Shown here: piece after piece, positions 24,876-33,686 of the stretch | Numbering within the stretch: the stretch's first letter is position 1 | Layout: the number at the start of each line of letters is the position of its first letter | Source: Devosia nitrariae | GTDB lineage: Bacteria > Pseudomonadota > Alphaproteobacteria > Rhizobiales > Devosiaceae | Length of the DNA: 64,000 nucleotides | Direction of reading: 5' to 3' | Assembly (NCBI RefSeq): GCF_030160115.1 | Contig: NZ_BSNS01000002.1 | Coordinates: 1 to 64,000, forward strand | Translations under genes and position numbers: made by a program | Notes under the pieces: model-generated | Databases searched by the model: none | What the model saw: only the letters and a program-made list of their open reading frames with translations | What the model was told of the DNA's origin: nothing

Positions 24876-25890
24876 TGGCGCTTGCCTCGAGCGCGATGAC
24901 CCCCTCGGGCGGGACGCTGAATTGCAGCGTGTCGCCGATCGAGACGTTGAGCTCACCCGGGACCTGCAGCCTGACGGTTTCGGGCCCGGCGGAGACGAAC
25001 ACATCGACATGTGCGCCCTGGAACGCCACCGCCTTGACCGTGCCCGAAAGATCTCCGCCGAGGCGCGCAGCCTCGGGGCGCCAGCAGATCTCAACGTCCT
25101 CGCCGTCCTCGTGGCAGCAGTGCAGCACGCCTAACGGCGTCGACATGGCGCCACCGCAGAGCTTTCCCCGATGCAAATTGGCGGCACCGATGAAGTCGGC
25201 GACAAAGCGCGTGCGCGGACGGAAATAGATGTCGCGTGGCGCGCCCTTCTGCTCGATGACGCCCTTGTTCATCAGGCACACCATGTCCGAGAGGGCCAGA
25301 GCCTCGGCCTGGTCATGCGTCACATAGATGGCGGTGAAGCCGACGTCGCGCTGCAAGGCGCGGATTTCGTTACGCACCTGGTCACGCAGCTTCGCGTCGA
25401 GGTTGGAGAGCGGCTCATCGAAGAGAACGAGGCCCGGCGCGACAGCTAGCGCTCGCGCCAGGGCGACCCGCTGCTGCTGACCACCCGACAGCGCGTTGGG
25501 GAGCTTCCCGGCGTGATCGACCAGACCCAATTGCCGCACGAGACCATCGACCCGGCGGACGGTTTCATCCCGGGCGACCCGCTTCTGGCGCGGTCCGAAG
25601 GCGATGTTGTCGGCAACGCTGAGGTGCGGGAACAGCGCGTAGGACTGAAAGCACATGGCCGAATCGCGCGCTTCCGGTGGAAGCGCGGTGATGTCCTTGC
25701 CATCGACGGCAAGGCGCCCGCGGCTCGGCTGCAGAAATCCTGCGATGACATTGAGAAGTGTTGTCTTGCCGCAACCCGAGGGACCCAAGAGGGTCACGAA
25801 GGAACCCGACTCCGCGGTCAGGTCGACGCCCCGCAAGGCCTCGAAAGTCCCGAACCGCACGGCAATGTCTTCTGCCACTAACCTGGCCAT
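24868..25890 (-). CDS. ABC transporter ATP-binding protein (PotA/UgpC-like)
   Basis: A 340-residue ATPase with Walker A GPSGCGKTT near 36-44, signature ALSGGQQQRVALARA near 132-146, Walker B LVLFDEPLSNLDAKL near 154-168, and YVTHDQAEALAL after it. The C-terminal third is a TOBE-type regulatory domain. It is the first gene of the minus-strand operon and is divergent from the ROK regulator, sharing a 130-bp promoter region with a strong palindrome. Confidence 0.92.
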   Translation of the reverse strand: MARLVAEDIAVRFGTFEALRGVDLTAESGSFVTLLGPSGCGKTTLLNVIAGFLQPSRGRLAVDGKDITALPPEARDSAMCFQSYALFPHLSVADNIAFGPRQKRVARDETVRRVDGLVRQLGLVDHAGKLPNALSGGQQQRVALARALAVAPGLVLFDEPLSNLDAKLRDQVRNEIRALQRDVGFTAIYVTHDQAEALALSDMVCLMNKGVIEQKGAPRDIYFRPRTRFVADFIGAANLHRGKLCGGAMSTPLGVLHCCHEDGEDVEICWRPEAARLGGDLSGTVKAVAFQGAHVDVFVSAGPETVRLQVPGELNVSIGDTLQFSVPPEGVIALEASANA

Positions 25891-25941
25891 GTCCCCTCCC
25901 CGATCCGCTGGACGCTACGGTATTCCGCATCCGCACTTGAT

Positions 25942-25962
25942 TATTACATTTAACGTGTAATA
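25942..25962. promoter_or_regulatory. Perfect palindrome in the importer/ROK divergent promoter
   Basis: Perfect 7-bp arms TATTACA (25942-25948) and TGTAATA (25956-25962) flank a 7-bp spacer in a markedly AT-rich patch. It is midway between the divergent importer operon (start 25890) and the ROK regulator (start 26021), making it the best candidate operator for that regulator. Confidence 0.6.
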
Positions 25963-26020
25963 TTTATGACAGCAATGAAAAAATGCGTCGAGCGGTATAA
26001 GCAGGCGTCAGGGAGGCCCA

Positions 26021-27160
26021 GTGCGCGGTAACGAAATGCCGGATAAACCTCGGACGCGGCGGGATTTTTCGAATAATGAGCGGCTGCTCCTCGACATCGT
26101 GCGAAGGCAGCAGCCCATTGCCCGCGCCGCGGTCACCGGCCTGACGGACCTCACGCAGCAGTCCGTGCATCGCCTACTGGAAGGCCTGATCGGGGACGGG
26201 CTCGTCCAGTCGGAACGGGCAAAGCCTATCGGGCGCGGCAAGCCAAGCCCGCATCTGTCGCTCGCCGCCGGTGCCGTCCATGCCGTCGGCGTTTCGATCA
26301 ACACTGACTCCATGATCATCAACCTGGTCGACTTCAACTGCCGGACGGTCGTTGAAAAGCGGCTGCGCGGGCCCCTCTCGGACCGCAAGGCCGGGATTGT
26401 GAAGCTGCGGGCAACGCTCGACGAGATGATCGCCGAAAGCGGCGTCGACCGGCGCTCGCTCTGCGGGCTTGGCCTCTCGATGGCCGGCTTCTTCGTCGAT
26501 GGCGAGCGGGCGATGAACGCGCCCGAGCCCCTCCAGGACTGGTCGCTGGTGCCGCTCGAGCCCGAGTTCAGGGCCGCCTTCGAGCTGCCGGTCTATGTCG
26601 AGAACAATGCCACGGCCGGCGCCATCGGCGAGAGCCTCAGCGGCGTCGGCCGCTGGTATGAAACCTTTGCCTATCTCTCCTTCAACTACGGCTTCGGCGG
26701 CGGCGTCATCATCGATGGCAGGCCGTATCTCGGGCGGCACGGCAATGCCGGTGAGTTTTCCGGCATCTATACCCAAGACGAATCCACGAAGCGCCCGGCT
26801 CTGCGGTCCCTCATCGAGATCCTCGACGCGCGCGGCGTCGCCGTCGAAGGCGTCGCGGATCTGCGCGAAAGATTCGATCCCAGTTGGCCTGGTGTCGCCG
26901 AGTGGATCGAGATGGTCAGCCCGCAGCTCGATCGCATGGTCAACACCGTGTCAGCAGTCCTCGATCCAGAGGCGATCGTCTTCGGCGGCGAATTACCCGC
27001 AGCGCTAGGCGAACTGCTGATCGCCAGCGCGCGCTTCGAAGGCGAGCACCGCTACGGCGTCGGCATGCCGCGCCCCAAGCTCATCATGGGACAATCGCCA
27101 GGCGATCCCGCAGCCACCGGCGCGGCTCTGCTACCGCTCAAATATCTCTATTTCCGCTGA
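26021..27160 (+). CDS. ROK family transcriptional regulator
   Basis: A 379-residue repressor-type ROK protein. The N-terminal winged helix is at about 15-75 (AAVTGLTDLTQQSVHRLLEG), then a ROK sugar-kinase-like domain with VYVENNATAGAIGE near 188-201, GFGGGVIIDG near 223-232 and LGRHGNAGEFSG near 236-247. The usual zinc-binding cysteine cluster (CxCGxxGC) after the GHN/GHA motif is absent, replaced by IYTQDESTKRPAL, so it may not bind zinc in the classical way. GTG at 26021 with GGGAGG 5 nt upstream is favoured over ATG at 26036. It probably controls the divergent importer. Confidence 0.88.
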   Translation: MRGNEMPDKPRTRRDFSNNERLLLDIVRRQQPIARAAVTGLTDLTQQSVHRLLEGLIGDGLVQSERAKPIGRGKPSPHLSLAAGAVHAVGVSINTDSMIINLVDFNCRTVVEKRLRGPLSDRKAGIVKLRATLDEMIAESGVDRRSLCGLGLSMAGFFVDGERAMNAPEPLQDWSLVPLEPEFRAAFELPVYVENNATAGAIGESLSGVGRWYETFAYLSFNYGFGGGVIIDGRPYLGRHGNAGEFSGIYTQDESTKRPALRSLIEILDARGVAVEGVADLRERFDPSWPGVAEWIEMVSPQLDRMVNTVSAVLDPEAIVFGGELPAALGELLIASARFEGEHRYGVGMPRPKLIMGQSPGDPAATGAALLPLKYLYFR

Positions 27161-27184
27161 TCCGCAGCAAAACAGGAGCGCCCC

Positions 27185-27982
27185 TTGTCCTTTTCCCAAC
27201 CTTTCCTGCTGCAGCGTCGCCTCGCTGCCGAAGCAGTCCTCCGAGAGGCCGGCAAGCGCGCGCAGCAGCGTTTCGTCAGCCGCGCCTTCGAGATCGAGGA
27301 AAAGGGCATCCAGGATTTCGTCAGCGAAGTCGACCGGCAAACGGAAGCCTTCATCCGCGAGAGCCTGACCACCCTCTTTCCCGACGACACGGTGCTCGGG
27401 GAGGAAAACGGCGGCACGGTCGGGAACCGCGCCTGGATTGTCGATCCCATCGACGGAACCACCAACTTCGTTCGCGGCATCCCGTTCTGGTGCCTGTCCG
27501 CCGGCCTGGTGATCGATGGCGTACCGGCGGTGGGCGTCATCTACGACCCATGCCGGGACGAGATGTTCTGCGCCCACAAGGGAGGCGGCACCATGCTCAA
27601 CGGCATGGCCGTGCGGACCAGTTCCACCAGCGATCCGACGCGGGCCATTCTCTCGGTCGGCTTCAACTTCAAGGCGCCCGTCGAGCGCCACCTCAGTGTG
27701 CTTGCCGGGCTCTTCGCCGCAGGCGCCGTCTATCGCATGCCCGGCGCCGGCGCCCTCGCCCTCGCCCATGTCGCGGCCGGAAGGTTCGACGGGTTCTGGG
27801 AAGCCTTCATCCATCCCTGGGACGTCGCGGCGGGCCTCGTCCTCGTCACGGAGGCCGGAGGCATCGTCAGCGACTACCCCCTCAATGACGGCCTGCACAC
27901 CGGCAGCCCGATCCTGGCCTCGACACCCGGCATGGCAGAGTTCTTCACCGCGCTGACGTGCGGTGCGGTAGAGGGTGGTTGA
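27185..27982 (+). CDS. Inositol monophosphatase family protein
   Basis: A 265-residue Mg2+-dependent phosphatase with all family motifs: GEENGG near 72-77, DPIDGTTNF at 87-95 and HPWDVAAG at 210-217. Such enzymes act on inositol phosphates, histidinol phosphate or related sugar phosphates. TTG start at 27185 with AGGAG about 9 nt upstream. It lies 24 bp behind the ROK regulator, so it is likely in one transcript with it. With the divergent glycerophosphodiester importer and diesterase, it could dephosphorylate inositol phosphate or glycerol phosphate; this link is inference. Confidence 0.88.
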   Translation: MSFSQPFLLQRRLAAEAVLREAGKRAQQRFVSRAFEIEEKGIQDFVSEVDRQTEAFIRESLTTLFPDDTVLGEENGGTVGNRAWIVDPIDGTTNFVRGIPFWCLSAGLVIDGVPAVGVIYDPCRDEMFCAHKGGGTMLNGMAVRTSSTSDPTRAILSVGFNFKAPVERHLSVLAGLFAAGAVYRMPGAGALALAHVAAGRFDGFWEAFIHPWDVAAGLVLVTEAGGIVSDYPLNDGLHTGSPILASTPGMAEFFTALTCGAVEGG

Positions 27983-27997
27983 CGTCGGGACGCGGCC

Positions 27998-28705
27998 TCA
28001 GGGCTTTGTCCATTCCATGATGTGGAAGTACGGTAACCTGCGATAGCGCTCGGCCTGCGCCGGATCGCCGCCGGTGGGGGCGGGTTCGTCGAAGTGAACG
28101 AGTTGCAGTCCTGTCGCGAGCAGCAATTGGAGATATGTCCGCAAAGGCCGGTGCCAGTTTCGGATCGAAATCCCGCGCCAGCTGAACCACTCGGACCGTT
28201 CGGTGAGATAGTTGTCGATGACGAAATATCGTGTTCCATCCTCGCGCGTCTCCCATCCCCCTGCAGTATTGAAGCTGTTGAGGTTGGCGATCAGCAGTGA
28301 GCCGCCCGGCTTCAACACGCGCGCCATTTCCGTGATGGCAACCTCGATTCCATCAATGTCGATCAGGGTCAGATAGCTGACCACAAGATCGAACGTTCGA
28401 GCTTCGAACGGCAGCTCTTCCGCCAGCGCATTGAGATAGCGGCCGGTTGGATCGCGAGCGAGTGCGGTTTCCCGCAGGGTGCGCGTCGGTTCGATGCCCG
28501 TCGCATCGATTCCCTCGGCCTTCAGAAGCCGGCAGAAACGGCCTTCGCCGCATCCGACATCAAGCGCGCTCTCGAACCCCCGCCCGCTTGTGCGTTCCAG
28601 CATCGGCCGATCAAGCACGTATCGACGGCCGTAGTCGCCAAGGTCGCCCATGTCGGCAATCCAGGCCGAGGCGGACGCCTCCCACCCATTGTCCTCCGCA
28701 CCCAT
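27998..28705 (-). CDS. SAM-dependent methyltransferase
   Basis: A 235-residue class I methyltransferase: LDVGCGEGRFCRLLKAEGID near 48-67 is motif I, TGIEP near 69-73 follows it, and DLVVSYLTLIDIDG near 104-117 and LKPGGSLLIANL near 133-144 are later motifs. It is small, soluble and single-domain. ATG at 28705 follows GAGGAGG by about 11 nt. The acceptor is unknown, and it converges with the inositol phosphatase gene with 15 bp between stops. Confidence 0.82.
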   Translation of the reverse strand: MGAEDNGWEASASAWIADMGDLGDYGRRYVLDRPMLERTSGRGFESALDVGCGEGRFCRLLKAEGIDATGIEPTRTLRETALARDPTGRYLNALAEELPFEARTFDLVVSYLTLIDIDGIEVAITEMARVLKPGGSLLIANLNSFNTAGGWETREDGTRYFVIDNYLTERSEWFSWRGISIRNWHRPLRTYLQLLLATGLQLVHFDEPAPTGGDPAQAERYRRLPYFHIMEWTKP

Positions 28706-28807
28706 GGCTTTCGATGCCTCCTCGGTTTGGTTGCCCTTGGATAGGGCGCCCTGCAATCGCGCGCTAGCCACCGAGGTATGTGAACGGACAGAAACCGCCA
28801 ATCCCGG

Positions 28808-28865
28808 GTCATCCCGCTTTCGAAAGCGGGGATCTCCATCGGCAGAGCGGCAAGGGAAACGGGGG
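28808..28865. repeat. Copy 2 of a paired-hairpin repeat
   Basis: A CCCGCTTTCGAAAGCGGG hairpin is followed by a 22-bp core (GGCAGAGCGGCAAGGGAAAC plus GG, 28841-28862) identical to the core of the element at 33609-33686. The right-hand hairpin is decayed here. It lies in the 227-bp gap between the methyltransferase start and the LysR gene. Confidence 0.6.
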
Positions 28866-28932
28866 ATCAACCTTCGTCAGTAGTAACCCCCTGGTTGGAG
28901 GAATCTTCGTCTCTGTCCTCAGCTCTCTCAGG

Positions 28933-29883
28933 TCATCTGGCGCCGGCCCCTTCGAGCTCGGTGACCGCATCGGCCGTGACCGCGGCAAAGCTTCTTTGCA
29001 TGAGGTTCTGCGTTTCGGTCCCCGACAGCACTTCGGGGAATGACAGGTAGAATTTGGTCTTGGCCTCGATGCCGTTGACCGGGCGCCAGACGAGGCCAGG
29101 GGTCTTCTGGCAAACGATCGAGGCCATCAGGGCGTTGTTGAAGGAGAGGGCATTGAGCATCTCCGTCATGCGGATAGAAAAGCTGGCGAACGGCGATTGC
29201 AGGGCGTTCCGGCAGTTGAGCCGGTTGCGGCTGAACAGGTCCCGGTAATACTGGAAATAGGGGTCCCGGCGCGACGGCCAGATGACGTCGTGGCCGTTGA
29301 TCTGGCTGAGCTCGAGGCGCTCAAAGCTCGCCAGTGGATGGTCAGCATGCATCACGCACACCTGCGGCACTTCGCACTGGAGAATGTTGACGATGTTCGC
29401 ATGCTCGAGCGGCCTGGTGTGGAAGGCAAAGTCTACGTGTCCCTCCGCGACGGCATTGGTCATTTCATCGACCGGATGCGAGACGACCGAATAATTGCCC
29501 TTGGGGTGCTGCCGATGCACTTCGGCCAGCAGCAACGGCAGGATCTCGTTCATGAACGAGACCGTTGCCGAGATGCGGATGTGGGATAAAAGCTTGTCGG
29601 TGCGCGGCTTTAAATGCATCTCGATGCGGTCGATCAGCGCCAGTAGGTCGCGCGCATCGTCGTTCAGCGCCTCGGCCCGCTGCGTCGGAAAGATCGCACC
29701 ATTCCGGCGCACGAAGAGCGATACCCCGACTGACTTTTCGAGATTACTGATCAGCTGGCTGACCGCAGGCTGCGACATGTTGAGCTGACGGGCGGCAGCT
29801 GAGATCGAGCCGGTGAGGATGACCGCCGAGAACGCCTCGATATATTTGAGCCGCCTGATATTGCGCGGCGGGGTTTGGCTCAT
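28933..29883 (-). CDS. LysR family transcriptional regulator
   Basis: A 316-residue regulator with an N-terminal winged helix-turn-helix (about 10-70; GSISAAARQLNMSQPAVSQL) and a C-terminal effector-binding domain. It sits 65 bp after the peptide-importer ATPase on the same strand and may be the last gene of that operon or have its own promoter. It likely controls the importer and the divergent amidohydrolase/GATase pair at 36.4-36.6 kb. The effector is unknown. Confidence 0.88.
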   Translation of the reverse strand: MSQTPPRNIRRLKYIEAFSAVILTGSISAAARQLNMSQPAVSQLISNLEKSVGVSLFVRRNGAIFPTQRAEALNDDARDLLALIDRIEMHLKPRTDKLLSHIRISATVSFMNEILPLLLAEVHRQHPKGNYSVVSHPVDEMTNAVAEGHVDFAFHTRPLEHANIVNILQCEVPQVCVMHADHPLASFERLELSQINGHDVIWPSRRDPYFQYYRDLFSRNRLNCRNALQSPFASFSIRMTEMLNALSFNNALMASIVCQKTPGLVWRPVNGIEAKTKFYLSFPEVLSGTETQNLMQRSFAAVTADAVTELEGAGAR

Positions 29884-29948
29884 CTTTTCTCCCTTACAGA
29901 TGTCGCCAACCTATCCACCATCGCCGGCAACTCAAGCACAACGATCCG

Positions 29949-31643
29949 TTACCGCGCTCCCTCGAGCGCGATACGCGGCATCGCCGCCAGCAGTTCGCGC
30001 GTATAGGTCTCGCGCGGGTAGGTGAGCACCTGATCGGCCCTGCCCTCCTCGACCAGGCGTCCGGCGCGCATGACGATCACGCGGTCGCACATCTGGCGTA
30101 CCACGGCCAGGTCGTGGCTGACGAAGACCAGTGTCAGTCCCAGCGTCTCCTGCAGCTCCTTCATCAGGTTGAGGATCTCGGCCTGCACGGTCACGTCGAG
30201 CGCTGAGGTCGGCTCGTCGCAAAAGATCAGTTCCGGCCGGAAGGCCAACGCCCGCGCGATACCGATGCGCTGGCGCTCGCCGCCGGAAAAGGCATGCGGC
30301 ATCCTGCCTGCTGCCTGGCGCGGCAACCCCACGACCTCGAGCAGGTCCTCGGCCAGGACCTTGGCGTGCGCGCGGCTAATAAGCCCCTGGGCGACGATGC
30401 CATAGGTGATGTTGGTCCCCGCGCTCATCCTGGGATTGAGCGATGAATACGGGTCCTGGAAGATGCACTGCAACGACCGCGACAGCGCGATGCGGTCACG
30501 GCGGCTGCGCATGTCGGCGATCGGGCGTCCCTGGAACGCGATCCCGGCGCCCGCGTCTGGCTCGATGAGACCCAGGATGGCCCGGCCGATCGTCGACTTG
30601 CCCGAACCCGACTCCCCGACGATCCCCAGCGTTTCGCCGGCAAAGACCTCGAAACCGACATCATCGAGGGCCCGAAAACCCCCCGATGCCGCGCGCCGGC
30701 CGCGCGTGTCGAATGTCTTGGAGAGGCCATTGACCGTAAGGAGTGCTTCCCCGCCCCGCGCCGCCGCGATACCGGATTTGAGGAACGCGATCCCGCGTCG
30801 CCTGCCGGGTGTGTTGGCAAAGGAATCGAGGACATCGAACCGGTCGCGCTTCAGATCGACGCTGGGAATGGCCGCCATCAAATCCTTGGTATAGCGCTCG
30901 CGCGGAGCGCCAATCACCTGAGCCGTGCTGCCGTGCTCGACGAGCCGGCCGCGGCAGAGGACGCTGACTTCATCGCACATCTGGAACACCACCCCCATGT
31001 CATGGGTGATGAGGACGATGGCGATCTGCTGTTCGCAGGCGAGCCGCTTGAGCGTTGCGAGCACCGCCTTCTGCACGGTCACGTCGAGGGCGGTGGTCGG
31101 CTCGTCGGCGATGATCAGGTCGGGCTGCGCGGCAATGGCGATGGCAAAGACGATGCGCTGGCAAAGGCCGCCCGATAGCTGGTGCGGGTATTTGGAAAGG
31201 CGCTCCTCGGCATGGCTGACCTCGGCGCTCTTCAACAGCTCGAGGGCATAGGTCCGCGCCGCCTCGCCACGCCGGGCCGTGTTGGCTTCGATGGCCTCGA
31301 TCATTTGCTCGCCGATCGAGAGCACGGGATTCAATGCCGTCATCGGGTTCTGGTAGATATAGCCGATGCGCTTGCCCCTGATGGCGGCGAATTCACCTTC
31401 GGAAAAACGCGTGATAACGGTGCCATCGAGCGTGATGGTTCCGCTGGTGATGCGGGCATTCTCGCCTAAGAGGCCGAGGATCGCCTTGCCGATCGTCGAT
31501 TTTCCCGCCCCGCTCTGCCCGACGATGCCCGCGATGCGCCCGCGCTCGAGGCGCAGCGAAAAATCCGAAATCGCCTCAGCGCTTCGCCCGTCGCCGAGCA
31601 TATAGGCGATGCTGAGATTTTCGATCGCAAGCAGCGGGGCCAT
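29949..31643 (-). CDS. Dipeptide/oligopeptide ABC transporter fused double ATPase (DppD-DppF type)
   Basis: A 564-residue protein with two complete ABC domains. The first (about 1-260) has GQSGAGKSTIGKA, LSGGLCQRIVFAIA and IIADEPTTALDVT. The second (about 290-560) has GESGSGKSTIGRA, FSGGERQRIGIARA and IFCDEPTSALDVT. In most peptide importers these are separate DppD and DppF subunits; here they are fused. The start ATG at 31643 overlaps the permease stop by 1 nt. It energises uptake through the two permeases upstream. Confidence 0.93.
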   Translation of the reverse strand: MAPLLAIENLSIAYMLGDGRSAEAISDFSLRLERGRIAGIVGQSGAGKSTIGKAILGLLGENARITSGTITLDGTVITRFSEGEFAAIRGKRIGYIYQNPMTALNPVLSIGEQMIEAIEANTARRGEAARTYALELLKSAEVSHAEERLSKYPHQLSGGLCQRIVFAIAIAAQPDLIIADEPTTALDVTVQKAVLATLKRLACEQQIAIVLITHDMGVVFQMCDEVSVLCRGRLVEHGSTAQVIGAPRERYTKDLMAAIPSVDLKRDRFDVLDSFANTPGRRRGIAFLKSGIAAARGGEALLTVNGLSKTFDTRGRRAASGGFRALDDVGFEVFAGETLGIVGESGSGKSTIGRAILGLIEPDAGAGIAFQGRPIADMRSRRDRIALSRSLQCIFQDPYSSLNPRMSAGTNITYGIVAQGLISRAHAKVLAEDLLEVVGLPRQAAGRMPHAFSGGERQRIGIARALAFRPELIFCDEPTSALDVTVQAEILNLMKELQETLGLTLVFVSHDLAVVRQMCDRVIVMRAGRLVEEGRADQVLTYPRETYTRELLAAMPRIALEGAR

Positions 31644-32545
31644 CAGGCTTTCACCTGCAGATAGGGGTTGGCGTGGTCGCGCAGCCGGTCGGCGACGACG
31701 TTGATCGACAGGACCATCATGACCAGGACGAGGCCGGGCGCGACGCTGATCCACCAGCGTCCCGAGAGCAGATAGTCGTTGCCGTTGGCGATCAGGAGGC
31801 CCAGCGACGGCTCGGTGATCGGCACGCCGACGCCGAGGAACGACAACGTCGCCTCGGCAACGATCGCGCCGGAAATGGCCATCGGCGTGATGACGAGGAC
31901 GGGCGAGATCGCGTTGGGCAGGAGGAAATGGAACATGATACGCAACTGCCCGATACCGGCGAGGCGCGCGGCCGCGATATAATCCTTCTTCATTTCGGAC
32001 AAGCCCACCGCGCGCACCAGCCGGGCGTTCTGCGCCCAGATGCCGATGGCGAGCGCGAGGATAACCTTGTCGGCGCCCGAGCCGAACACCACCAGCAGCA
32101 ACAGGGCGAGGAGCACGCCCGGAAAGCTGAGGGTGAGATCGACCGCGCGCATGATCACAGCATCGATCCAGCCGCCGCGCATCACCGCAACGAGCCCGAG
32201 GACAACGCCCACCGCAACGCCGGCGCTAACGGCAACGAGGGCAACAAAGAGCGACGTGCGCATGCCATACATCACCGCCGAAAGAATATCGCGGCCGACC
32301 GCATCGGTGCCGAGCACGCTGATGGTGCCATCCATCAGCGTCGACACCGGCGGCAACAGGCCGTCCATGATGTCGAGCCGGCTCTGGTCGAACGGGTTCT
32401 GGGGCGCCAGCACTGGCGCGAGCAGCGCGATGAGGCTGAAGAACACGATGCCGAAAAGCCCGGCGATCGCTGCGGGATAGCCACCGAACACCGCGCGGAA
32501 CCCTTCCAGACGCCCGATGGGCGGTTCTGAGATCATCTCGCTCAT
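31643..32545 (-). CDS. Peptide-type ABC transporter permease (DppC-like)
   Basis: A 300-residue permease with an N-terminal cytosolic arm and six helices. Family markers are the early LLAPVLAPQNPFDQSRLDIM stretch, then LGTDAVGRDILSAVMYGMRT near 79-98, and the EAA loop YIAAARLAGIGQLRIMFHFL near 185-204. The start overlaps the DppB-like stop by 4 nt (ATGA). Confidence 0.92.
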   Translation of the reverse strand: MSEMISEPPIGRLEGFRAVFGGYPAAIAGLFGIVFFSLIALLAPVLAPQNPFDQSRLDIMDGLLPPVSTLMDGTISVLGTDAVGRDILSAVMYGMRTSLFVALVAVSAGVAVGVVLGLVAVMRGGWIDAVIMRAVDLTLSFPGVLLALLLLVVFGSGADKVILALAIGIWAQNARLVRAVGLSEMKKDYIAAARLAGIGQLRIMFHFLLPNAISPVLVITPMAISGAIVAEATLSFLGVGVPITEPSLGLLIANGNDYLLSGRWWISVAPGLVLVMMVLSINVVADRLRDHANPYLQVKA

Positions 32546-33507
32546 GCGTAGCGTATCCTCGGGTCGAGCACTGCATAGAGGATGTCGGCGACAAGGTTGA
32601 TGAGGACGAACATCAGCGTGATGAGGATCATATAGGCAACGACCACCGGCCGGTCGGAGCGATAGATGGAATCGAGCAGGAGCTTGCCGATCCCCGGCCA
32701 GGAGAACACGGTCTCGGTGACGGTCGAAAACGCGATCAGCGTGCCGAGCTCGAGGCCGGTGATGGTGACGATCGGAATGAGGATGTTGCGCAAGAGGTGC
32801 CGGCCGATGAGGCGCGGGCGTGCAATGCCCTTGGCGCGCGCGAACATCATGTAGTCCTGGTACATCACTTCCTGGGTTCCCGACCGGGCGAGCCGGGTCT
32901 GCATGCAGATCAGCGCGACTGAGAGATTGGCCGCCGGCAGGATCACGTAGCGGAACCCCTCGGCGTTGAGGATAGACCAGCCGATGCCGAACAGTTCGGT
33001 CGTCGGCCCCCGGCCCGAGGCCGGCAGCACACGCAGCCACACCGCAAAGATCAGGATGAAGAGCAGCGCCTGCCAGAAATTGGGGATCGAATAGCCGACG
33101 GTGGTGCCCAGGCTAATGATCTTGGTCGGAACCTTCCTGCGGTTGAGCCCCGAATAGATGCCGAGCGGGATGCCGACAAGGAGGCCGACGACCACGGCGA
33201 GCAGCACCACTTCCAGCGTTGCCGGCAGGCGCTCGAGGATCAGCGGAAGCACCGGACGGCCATAGACGAACGAGGTGCCGAAATCGCCGCGCGCGATATT
33301 GCCGAGAAAGGTCAGGTACTGGATGGGCAGCGGCTGATCGAGCCCGAACGAGCGGGCAAGAGCTTCCCGATCCGCGTCGGTCGCATCCTCGCCGGCCATC
33401 ACCGCGACCGGGTCGCTGATCACATACATGCCGGCAAAGACGATCACCGACATGATGATGAGGAGGATGAGGCTCTGACCGAGGCGGCGCAGGATAAAGT
33501 TGGTCAT
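32542..33507 (-). CDS. Peptide-type ABC transporter permease (DppB-like)
   Basis: A 321-residue permease with the classical N-terminus (ILRRLGQSLILLIIMSVIVF) and the EAA loop MFARAKGIARPRLIGRHLL near 217-235. It follows the binding-protein gene across a 325-bp gap that contains a palindrome and a repeat element. It pairs with the DppC-like subunit in the membrane. Confidence 0.92.
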   Translation of the reverse strand: MTNFILRRLGQSLILLIIMSVIVFAGMYVISDPVAVMAGEDATDADREALARSFGLDQPLPIQYLTFLGNIARGDFGTSFVYGRPVLPLILERLPATLEVVLLAVVVGLLVGIPLGIYSGLNRRKVPTKIISLGTTVGYSIPNFWQALLFILIFAVWLRVLPASGRGPTTELFGIGWSILNAEGFRYVILPAANLSVALICMQTRLARSGTQEVMYQDYMMFARAKGIARPRLIGRHLLRNILIPIVTITGLELGTLIAFSTVTETVFSWPGIGKLLLDSIYRSDRPVVVAYMILITLMFVLINLVADILYAVLDPRIRYA

Positions 33508-33530
33508 GGTTTTAGCTGTCCGCGCGCATC

Positions 33531-33554
33531 ACCCATGGCCGATCGGCCATGGGT
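33531..33554. repeat. Perfect 24-bp palindrome between binding-protein and permease genes
   Basis: Arms ACCCATGGCC and GGCCATGGGT surround GATC, so the whole 24 bp is self-complementary. It lies 24 bp before the permease start. It may stabilise or limit the transcript as the hairpins in the other two importer operons appear to do. Confidence 0.55.
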
Positions 33555-33608
33555 CAGCTTGGTTAGCCATTCCAGGGTATTGGCTCTTGAGTACACTACA
33601 GCCCCGGA

Positions 33609-33686
33609 GTCGTCCCCGCGAAAGCGGGGACCTCTGTTGGCAGAGCGGCAAGGGAAACGGAGGTTCCCGCTTTCGCGGGAATGACC
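33609..33686. repeat. Paired-hairpin repeat element, copy 1 (78 bp)
   Basis: Two hairpins with near-identical sequence in inverted orientation: left TCCCCGC-GAAA-GCGGGGA, right TTCCCGC-TTTC-GCGGGAA, separated by a 22-bp core (GGCAGAGCGGCAAGGGAAAC plus GG). Such a design (inverted REP pairs) is typical of REP-type elements moved by RAYT transposases in other bacteria; no transposase is in the window. A decayed copy is at 28808-28865. Confidence 0.65.
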
